The translations under genes and the position numbers were made by a program. The notes beneath the pieces are model-generated. The model saw only the letters and a list, made by a program, of their open reading frames with translations, did no database searches and was not told where the DNA came from. This document shows, in pieces, positions 58,302 to 64,000 of a stretch of DNA of 64,000 nucleotides (position 1 is its first letter; each line of letters opens with the position of its first letter). The DNA comes from Halomonas binhaiensis (GTDB lineage: Bacteria; Pseudomonadota; Gammaproteobacteria; Pseudomonadales; Halomonadaceae), in NCBI RefSeq assembly GCF_008329985.2, contig NZ_CP038437.2, positions 2,728,001 through 2,792,000 on the forward strand. Direction: 5' to 3'.

Positions 58302-59486
58302 ATGGAGCACGGCACCCCTGCACAAATACCTTCCAGCATGTCGGCCATGCTGCTGACAGGACATGGTGATATCGACAAGCTGGCCTATCGCAACGACGTA
58401 CCCACCCCCACACCGGGAGCGGGCGAAGTGCTGGTATGCATTACCGCCACAGCCAAGAACAATACCGACCGCAAGGCCCGTGAGGGGCTCTATCCCACCA
58501 AGGACAAGAGCGAGATGACCTCCTTTGCCATGGGGGGCGAACCAACGCTGACCTTCCCTCGCATCCAGGGCGCAGATATCGCCGGCCGAATCGTGGGGGT
58601 TGGAGACGGTGTCAGTAATTCACGCATAGGTGAACGCGGCCTGCTCGATTTCAATCTATACCCCGACGCTCGTCGTGATATCAACCTGACGCCAGACTAC
58701 TATGGCCACGGCGCCGACGGCGGCTACGCCGAATACGTCGCCGTACCTGCAGACCAGTTTCATCATGTGGCCAACCCAGAGCTTGCCGACGCCGAACTCG
58801 CCGCCATGGGTATGTGCTCCTACCAGACCGCCTATCACATGATGACCTCGGCCAGAGTTTCTGCAGGTGAACGCGTCCTGGTCAGCGGTGCCAGCGGTGG
58901 CGTGGGTACCGCACTGATCCAGTTGTGTCGCATCGTCGGAGCGATTCCTTATGCCGTCAGCCAGCGCGAGAAAGCAGAAGCCCTGCTCGAACTGGGGGCC
59001 GAGGCTGTCATCGACCGTGGCGACCTGAATACCTTTGTCGAGCGAGTGCTCGACGCTACCGATGGTGCTCCTATCGATGCGGTGATGGATCTGGTAGGCG
59101 GAGAGATGACCGATCGCTTCATCGACACCATGATCCATGACATGAAGGCTCGCACCACCTACCCAAGGCTGTCCATCGCCGGGGCCAGCGGCGGTAACAT
59201 CAGCGAGATCATGTGGACCCGCATTTATCTCTACCAGGTGCAGATCTTCGGTGTTTCCCACGGTACTCGCGAAGAAGCCGAGCAACTGATTGCCTGGATT
59301 CGCTCCGGCCAGCTCAAACCGGTGCTACACGCCACCTTCAAACTTTCTGAGCTGCATGATGCTGAGCGTTACTTCGTCAACCGCAGCAGCAACTTCCTCG
59401 GCAAGATCGTGATCGTGCCTGACTCCCAGTGGAGCGAACATGGCGCCCGCTTTTCCCTCTCCTTCTCCGACCAGGAGGCTCGCTAA
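58302..59486 (+). CDS. MDR-superfamily oxidoreductase (quinone-oxidoreductase-like)
   Basis: This 394-residue medium-chain dehydrogenase/reductase has an N-terminal GroES-like domain (LLTGHGDIDKLAYRNDVPTP, GADIAGRIVGVGDGV) and a Rossmann domain with VLVSGASGGVGTALIQLCRI. The structural-zinc cysteine cluster is absent and I see no clear catalytic-zinc ligand set, so a zinc-independent reductase is likely. The stop overlaps the start of the proline-racemase-family gene (TAATG), so the two act in one pathway. A GGGAG ribosome site precedes ATG 58302. The substrate is unknown. Confidence 0.87.
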   Translation: MEHGTPAQIPSSMSAMLLTGHGDIDKLAYRNDVPTPTPGAGEVLVCITATAKNNTDRKAREGLYPTKDKSEMTSFAMGGEPTLTFPRIQGADIAGRIVGVGDGVSNSRIGERGLLDFNLYPDARRDINLTPDYYGHGADGGYAEYVAVPADQFHHVANPELADAELAAMGMCSYQTAYHMMTSARVSAGERVLVSGASGGVGTALIQLCRIVGAIPYAVSQREKAEALLELGAEAVIDRGDLNTFVERVLDATDGAPIDAVMDLVGGEMTDRFIDTMIHDMKARTTYPRLSIAGASGGNISEIMWTRIYLYQVQIFGVSHGTREEAEQLIAWIRSGQLKPVLHATFKLSELHDAERYFVNRSSNFLGKIVIVPDSQWSEHGARFSLSFSDQEAR

Positions 59487-60532
59487 TGGAGCAGCGCCTG
59501 ACCATCAAGCTGATGGATACTCATGCCGGAGGTGACGTCAGCCGCATCGTGTTGAACGGCATCACGCCACTGCCTGGTGCCAGCGTTCGCGACCAGATGC
59601 ACTACCTCCGTGACGACGCCGATGGTCTACGCAACCTGCTGCTTTTCGAGCCCTACGGCATTCCTGAAATGTCAGTGGACCTGATCGTGCCAGCAACTGA
59701 CCCTGATGCAGTGGCTGGCTATATCATCATGGAAGTGATGGGCTACCCCATCTACTCCGGCTCCAACACCATCTGCACTGCCACCGCAGTCCTGGAAGCC
59801 GGCATTGTTCCCAAGCAAGAAGGCACTCAACATTTCGTGCTTGAGTCCCCCGCAGGCCGGGTCAATATCGAAGCCCAGGTGGAAAATGGCGTGGTAGAAG
59901 CCATTACCTGTGAGGGCTTGCCCAGCTATATCGATACCCACCTCGCCACTATTCACGTACCAGGCCTTGGCAATGTGACTTATTCAGTGGCATACAGCGG
60001 CGGCTTCTATGCATTGGTGGACGCCACCGAACTGGGCTTTCAGCTCACCCTTGACGAAGAGCGAGCCCTGGCCGAGTGTGCCCACAAGATCGTCGAAGCC
60101 ATCCAGGCCGAACGCGGCTTCTCCCACTATACCTTGGGCGACGTGGGCCCCCTGCCATTCCTGCACTTCATGGGGCCAGTCGAGCAAATTGCCGATGATT
60201 TCTATCGCTCGCGCTCGACCACCTATGTACATCCTGGGGTAATCTGCCGAAGCACCACTGGAACCGGGACATCAGCCCGCCTGGCTCTGATGCATCACGA
60301 GGGAAAGTTGAAGCCTGGAGATCGACTGGAAACCGTCTCCCTGCGTGAGACCGGCTTTATTGGCAAGCTCACGGGAGTTCGCCAGAAGGGCTCGCACCAA
60401 GTGGCGGAAAACACCATCACCGGCAAGGGCTACGTACTCGCCAACTCAGAGATCGTCATCAACTGCGACGATCCCATGGTGGAGTGCAGCGGCCTGCGCC
60501 ATATCTTGCAGGATGACCAACCACCCCGTTAG
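59486..60532 (+). CDS. Proline racemase-family enzyme with non-cysteine active site
   Basis: This 348-residue protein has the diaminopimelate-epimerase-like fold of proline racemases, hydroxyproline epimerases and trans-3-hydroxyproline dehydratases. It starts LTIKLMDTHAGGDVSRIVLN. The first active-site motif, usually MCGH, reads YSGSNTICTATAVLEAG (Ser91), and the second, usually SPCGTGTSA, reads STTGTGTSA (Thr258). With neither cysteine present, a racemase reaction is unlikely and a dehydratase or other lyase activity on a proline-like or other hydroxy acid is more plausible. It is translationally coupled to the MDR gene. Confidence 0.87.
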   Translation: MEQRLTIKLMDTHAGGDVSRIVLNGITPLPGASVRDQMHYLRDDADGLRNLLLFEPYGIPEMSVDLIVPATDPDAVAGYIIMEVMGYPIYSGSNTICTATAVLEAGIVPKQEGTQHFVLESPAGRVNIEAQVENGVVEAITCEGLPSYIDTHLATIHVPGLGNVTYSVAYSGGFYALVDATELGFQLTLDEERALAECAHKIVEAIQAERGFSHYTLGDVGPLPFLHFMGPVEQIADDFYRSRSTTYVHPGVICRSTTGTGTSARLALMHHEGKLKPGDRLETVSLRETGFIGKLTGVRQKGSHQVAENTITGKGYVLANSEIVINCDDPMVECSGLRHILQDDQPPR

Positions 60533-60639
60533 GCGAAGCGCCTGCCTAGCGGCCTCGCTCCTGGGGCCGCCCGCTACTGTCGGTTTGAAATGCTTTCAGT
60601 CCGGTCATTGATCTGTTCAGCCGACTCTCACTTCGCACC

Positions 60640-60681
60640 AAGACACCGGGCCTGTGGCATATGCCACAGGCCCGGTGTCTT
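60640..60681. terminator. Perfect 42-bp palindrome between convergent genes
   Basis: AAGACACCGGGCCTGTGGCA (60640-60659) is followed, around the central TA, by its exact reverse complement, giving a stem of up to 21 bp with no unpaired centre. It probably acts as a bidirectional terminator; one side has TTTCG after it. Confidence 0.8.
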
Positions 60682-60723
60682 TCGCCCTTTCGCTAGCCTT
60701 TCCTTGCACGGCCTTGCCACACT

Positions 60724-61965
60724 TCAGGCAGCTTCCACTTCATTGCCCTGCTCTCGGGAAAAATCAAAGTCCTTGAACTCCACCAGCATCGAGATACCCG
60801 CCCCCAGCACCAAGGCCCAGAACGAAGCACCAATGCCAAGGATCTGTAAACCAGATACAGCAATCAGGAAAGAGAACAGAGCCCCCACCTGATGCTTGCC
60901 GCAGAACGTCATTTCCATGGCAGAGCTGATCACGCGCAGCAGCGCAAGCCCTGCCACGATCGCAATGAAGTACTTCGGCATGGCTTCTATCAGGCTCACC
61001 ACAAAACCATAGAACGGCGCCGCAATAATGAAGATGGCACCTGCAATGACCGCAGCCACCCAACGCTTGTCATGCTTGCCAGCTTCAGGGCCGGAACAGA
61101 TACCTGTCATCGGCGCAGCAATACAAGTGCTATGTAAATTGAAGAACGCAGAGATCATGGTCGCAAAACCACCCACTGCGGTAATGGCGTTAGCCGGTAC
61201 CTCACGAAAGCCCATGCCCTTGACCAGCCCCACGCCAGCGGGGGTTTCCATGCCCACCAGAATCAGCGTCAGCGGAAGGCCATAGGCGAGGAACGCCTCA
61301 AACGTAAAGGTCGGCACAATGAACTCAGGGAAAGTTACCGAGAATTCGACATCGGAAAAATCCACACCCGACATGGCCATATAAGCGATGCCCACCACCA
61401 TGGTGACAACCAATGGTGGCACCCGACGCAGGTAACGAGCAGAGAAAAAATATGCCAGGATCATGACAACAGCAGGTACCATGGCCGTCTGCAGTGGCAT
61501 CACCATATTGGTGCCGAACTTGAGCAATATCCCGCCAACCATGGCCATGACAATCGGCATTGGGATGAGACGCATGATAATCCCCATCCAACCTGCCAGG
61601 CCGACAACCATCGACAACGCACCGGCAATCAGCGTCGCGCCCAAGGCGGCTTCTAGACCCACGACAGGAATAATGGCGGCAAACAACAGTGCACCGGGAA
61701 TAGAATTGGCCATCGGCAATGGCAGGCGATAATAGGCCGGCATCAATAAACCGAAAAGGCCATTGATCATCAAGTAGGCGATGACCCAGATCATGATGAA
61801 ATGCGGGTCAAGTCCTGCCGCAGTGCCAGCACTAATGTGAATCACACCTGCACTCAGGCCGAAAATCCCGGCCACGAAGCCAGCGCTGACGTTATCGACA
61901 TTCATGTCGCGAAAAAAGGCTGCGGGCGCACTACGCAGCCCAATACCCTGTTCGATATGTTTCAC
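60724..61965 (-). CDS. benE: BenE-family benzoate/H+ symporter-like permease
   Basis: This inner-membrane protein of about 413 residues has roughly 12 helices and belongs to the BenE family of the APC superfamily. Landmarks are GVIHISAGTAAGLDPHFIMI, NSIPGALLFAAIIPVVGLEA, NLHSTCIAAPMTGICSGPEA and RVISSAMEMTFCGKHQVG. GTG 61965 is chosen: GGAG lies 7 nt before it and VKHIEQGIGLR starts the amphipathic N-terminus. A longer frame to 62097 has no similarity. Substrate assignment to benzoate is by family name only; nearby genes suggest a different organic acid. Confidence 0.88.
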   Translation of the reverse strand: MKHIEQGIGLRSAPAAFFRDMNVDNVSAGFVAGIFGLSAGVIHISAGTAAGLDPHFIMIWVIAYLMINGLFGLLMPAYYRLPLPMANSIPGALLFAAIIPVVGLEAALGATLIAGALSMVVGLAGWMGIIMRLIPMPIVMAMVGGILLKFGTNMVMPLQTAMVPAVVMILAYFFSARYLRRVPPLVVTMVVGIAYMAMSGVDFSDVEFSVTFPEFIVPTFTFEAFLAYGLPLTLILVGMETPAGVGLVKGMGFREVPANAITAVGGFATMISAFFNLHSTCIAAPMTGICSGPEAGKHDKRWVAAVIAGAIFIIAAPFYGFVVSLIEAMPKYFIAIVAGLALLRVISSAMEMTFCGKHQVGALFSFLIAVSGLQILGIGASFWALVLGAGISMLVEFKDFDFSREQGNEVEAA

Positions 61966-62425
61966 GGCGATCTCCGGGGAAGTGTTGTAATTGGAGTTAT
62001 CGCGTGAATTCTGGCCATCGCTCCAGGCCCGAACCAATATCGAATGAGTCCTCATCCATACTGTAAAGGTATTTCCAGGCGGTGCCTGACACCCCATCCC
62101 TTCATCCTGCCAGCATCCCTATAGACAGATATATCTTCTTTTTAACAGCAGGTTACAGGAATAGTCCCAACCCACTTCAGGACAGAACCGTCTTCCTGTC
62201 AGCAGCATAAAAGGCAACCTATGTAGTATTTTGCTGCACAGGCACTCCACAACAAGCACCCCAGACGCTTCATTAGCAGGCAAAATTTGGACAAAAGAAT
62301 AAGCGGTGCTGAGAGCGTGCAAAATGACTGTCTAGAATCAGCTTGAAGCATGTTCATGACACTGAGTGATGGACAATCCATCAGATCCATTATGCGAGCG
62401 CCCAACAGCACCTTGTTCGGCATCC
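61966..62425. other. Intergenic region upstream of benE, no gene recognised
   Basis: This 460-bp gap between two minus-strand genes must hold the benE promoter and the 3' region of the porin gene. Short frames in it lack ribosome sites and similarity. I see no clear terminator or operator. Confidence 0.5.
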
Positions 62426-63877
62426 TCAAAAGATAAAATACGAACGCAGCGCCACCATCTGCATATCCTCGCCACCAGCGTGGCGGATCACATCACTGAC
62501 ATCGTAATACTGGTACTCAATATCGAATATCAGATTATTCGTCGCCGACCAGGTCGCGCGCATATTGTATGATGTGCCCAATCGCTTACCAGAAACATCC
62601 GCTGTACCCGGAATGGCATTCATGCCCGGCATGTAGGCCGCATCGTCTTGGCTTTCCCGCCACATGGTCAGCACTGAGGGTGAGAGTTTAAGCGAGGAAC
62701 CCGGTGTCAGCGTCAAACGCGGCCCCACGGCAACCAGGTTAGATAACGTGGTCACCCCAGCATTGCCAAAATAGAGTCCGTTAGCGCTGAACATCGGGTC
62801 GAAGGTATTGCTTCTGCCATCGTGGCGATCATCATCCCCACTAGCAGCCATCAACGAGAGCCCTAACCGCGGGTTGGCTGCAACATCGGTGAAGGTATAC
62901 CCCGCACCGCCCAGCACACCCCAGGCGCGTATATCCTGATTATCGAACTTGCCGAACTGATACATCAGGTTTAACGAATAATCAAAGCCCTGCTGCTCAC
63001 CGAACAGGCGCGTACCGGCAGTATGGCGATCCTCTTCTCCGCTGATGCCATTAAGCGTGCGCTCATCGCGTTGGTAACTCAGGGCATAAATGTCCTGATT
63101 GAGTCCTTCATTCAACGGCAGAGTGCCATAGAGACCATAATAGTCGCCGCTATCTTTTGAGCTGTCGTTGAATGAACCCCGACGTACATTGCCCACTGGC
63201 CTGACAGCGAAAGCATCAAGTTTATATCCTTCGCGACTGCGATAGCTGAAGCGCGCGCCGTCGAAAGACAAACGTACATTGGGCATGGCGCGAATATCCA
63301 CCAGCGCCAGATCACCCAACCCCATCTCCTGTCGACCCAGGCGAGAGTAAAACCGATCGCCCTCACGTTGCGGCAACCGGAAATCTACAAACGCCTGCTG
63401 GATTTCTGTATCGCTGCGGTCATAGGGCGAATAAATCTCTTTATTCTGCGAGCCGGTATTGGTGAACTGAACGAAGGCTCTGACTGCGTCATCAAACAGA
63501 TGTAGATCGGCATGCACTTGTGCCCTGCTTTGCCAGTAATGATCATTACCCACTCCATTCAGGCCGAAGTTAGGCTGATCAAAATAGTCATAGCTATAAC
63601 GCAGACTGCCGCCCAGCGAGAGATAAGACGATTTGCCAATGGCAATATAGCGAATCGGATCAAACAAGTCCGTGCGCAGCGCCTCATCCTCCAGATACTC
63701 ATAATCTTCGAGATAGCGCGGCGGTGTAGGATTGAAAGGCAAGCGTTCGGCCCTGGAAACTTCCCGGGCACTCGCCGTGGAATCTGAGACCATAGAAAGA
63801 TGATTACCGGAGTCAGCATCCCGGGCAAGGACGCCGCTACTTATTATGCAGGCAAAACCTATCACCACGAGCTTCAT
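62426..63877 (-). CDS. Alginate-export-type outer-membrane porin
   Basis: This outer-membrane beta-barrel precursor of 483 residues (from ATG 63877) has a signal peptide (MKLVVIGFACIISSGVLA). It resembles the alginate export/AlgE-like porin family: SSYLSLGGSLRYSYDYFDQP, FVQFTNTGSQNKE, FYSRLGRQEMGLGDLALVDI and the end MVALRSYFIF with the terminal aromatic residue recognised by the BAM machinery. Many members are not alginate exporters but substrate porins for organic compounds. Here it may serve uptake with the neighbouring BenE permease. ATG 63910 is an alternative start. Confidence 0.82.
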   Translation of the reverse strand: MKLVVIGFACIISSGVLARDADSGNHLSMVSDSTASAREVSRAERLPFNPTPPRYLEDYEYLEDEALRTDLFDPIRYIAIGKSSYLSLGGSLRYSYDYFDQPNFGLNGVGNDHYWQSRAQVHADLHLFDDAVRAFVQFTNTGSQNKEIYSPYDRSDTEIQQAFVDFRLPQREGDRFYSRLGRQEMGLGDLALVDIRAMPNVRLSFDGARFSYRSREGYKLDAFAVRPVGNVRRGSFNDSSKDSGDYYGLYGTLPLNEGLNQDIYALSYQRDERTLNGISGEEDRHTAGTRLFGEQQGFDYSLNLMYQFGKFDNQDIRAWGVLGGAGYTFTDVAANPRLGLSLMAASGDDDRHDGRSNTFDPMFSANGLYFGNAGVTTLSNLVAVGPRLTLTPGSSLKLSPSVLTMWRESQDDAAYMPGMNAIPGTADVSGKRLGTSYNMRATWSATNNLIFDIEYQYYDVSDVIRHAGGEDMQMVALRSYFIF

Positions 63878-64000
63878 TGAGGCTGAAGCCGTCTGAGCGT
63901 GCAGTATCATATTATATATCCGTGGTTATGATTATGTCGGATGTATCAGGTATGAGCGCGATTGTTATTGTCGTGGTCCTGTCTGTAGATGAAGCGAGCG

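Overview
The window looks like a chromosomal segment of a moderately GC-rich gammaproteobacterium. Halomonas or a close Halomonadaceae relative is the best guess. This rests on protein similarity as I remember it and on gene order: psrA beside lexA, mreBCD-maf-rng-yhdP-tldD facing gatCAB, and fxsA-groESL. No search was run. The DNA is mostly core genome. I see no insertion sequence, prophage, rRNA operon or CRISPR array. There is one tRNA gene, elongator tRNA-Met.

Layout. 0-6.5 kb: truncated cysD (sulfate activation), an SLC13-type permease, and a divergent type IV pilus block (pilA against pilB-pilC). 6.6-10.7 kb: an L,D-transpeptidase coupled to a PsrA-like regulator, then the SOS pair lexA-dinB, then sdhE-ygfX. 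10.9-15 kb: ihfB, lapA-lapB (control of LPS synthesis), pyrF, comEA and a short-chain dehydrogenase. 15.4-19.6 kb: fxsA, groES-groEL behind a clear sigma-32 promoter, a complex heptamer-based repeat tract, and trmJ. 19.7-23.8 kb: a Na+/H+ antiporter-family permease, a candidate regulatory RNA, a histone-deacetylase-fold hydrolase, a small lipoprotein and a DmeF-like metal exporter. 23.9-33.2 kb: the tungstate importer tupBCA and the leucine/isovalerate operon liuABCDE. 33.4-39.7 kb: an MliC-like lipoprotein, a LysE-family exporter divergent from a MocR-type regulator, pmbA, darP and tldD. 39.7-52 kb: yhdP, rng, maf and mreDCB on the minus strand, facing gatCAB. 52.2-64 kb: two regulators, tRNA-Met, an M18 aminopeptidase, prc, then an MDR oxidoreductase coupled to a proline-racemase-family enzyme, facing a BenE transporter and an alginate-export-type porin.

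The main discovery candidate is a plus-strand RNA at about 21165-21323. It can fold into six consecutive hairpins, five with GGA in the loop and one with GGA at the loop/stem edge. It carries nine GGA triplets and ends in a strong intrinsic terminator. That is the architecture of the CsrA/RsmA-sequestering RNAs (CsrB, RsmY, RsmZ). Other points worth checking are a 56-bp higher-order repeat built from eight heptamers, a probable AUU/AUC start codon for mreC, a nine-codon leader ORF overlapping the SLC13 start, a type IV pilin with an unusually long leader, a deacetylase with the class-IIa-like Tyr-to-His change, and a proline-racemase homologue in which both catalytic cysteines are replaced.
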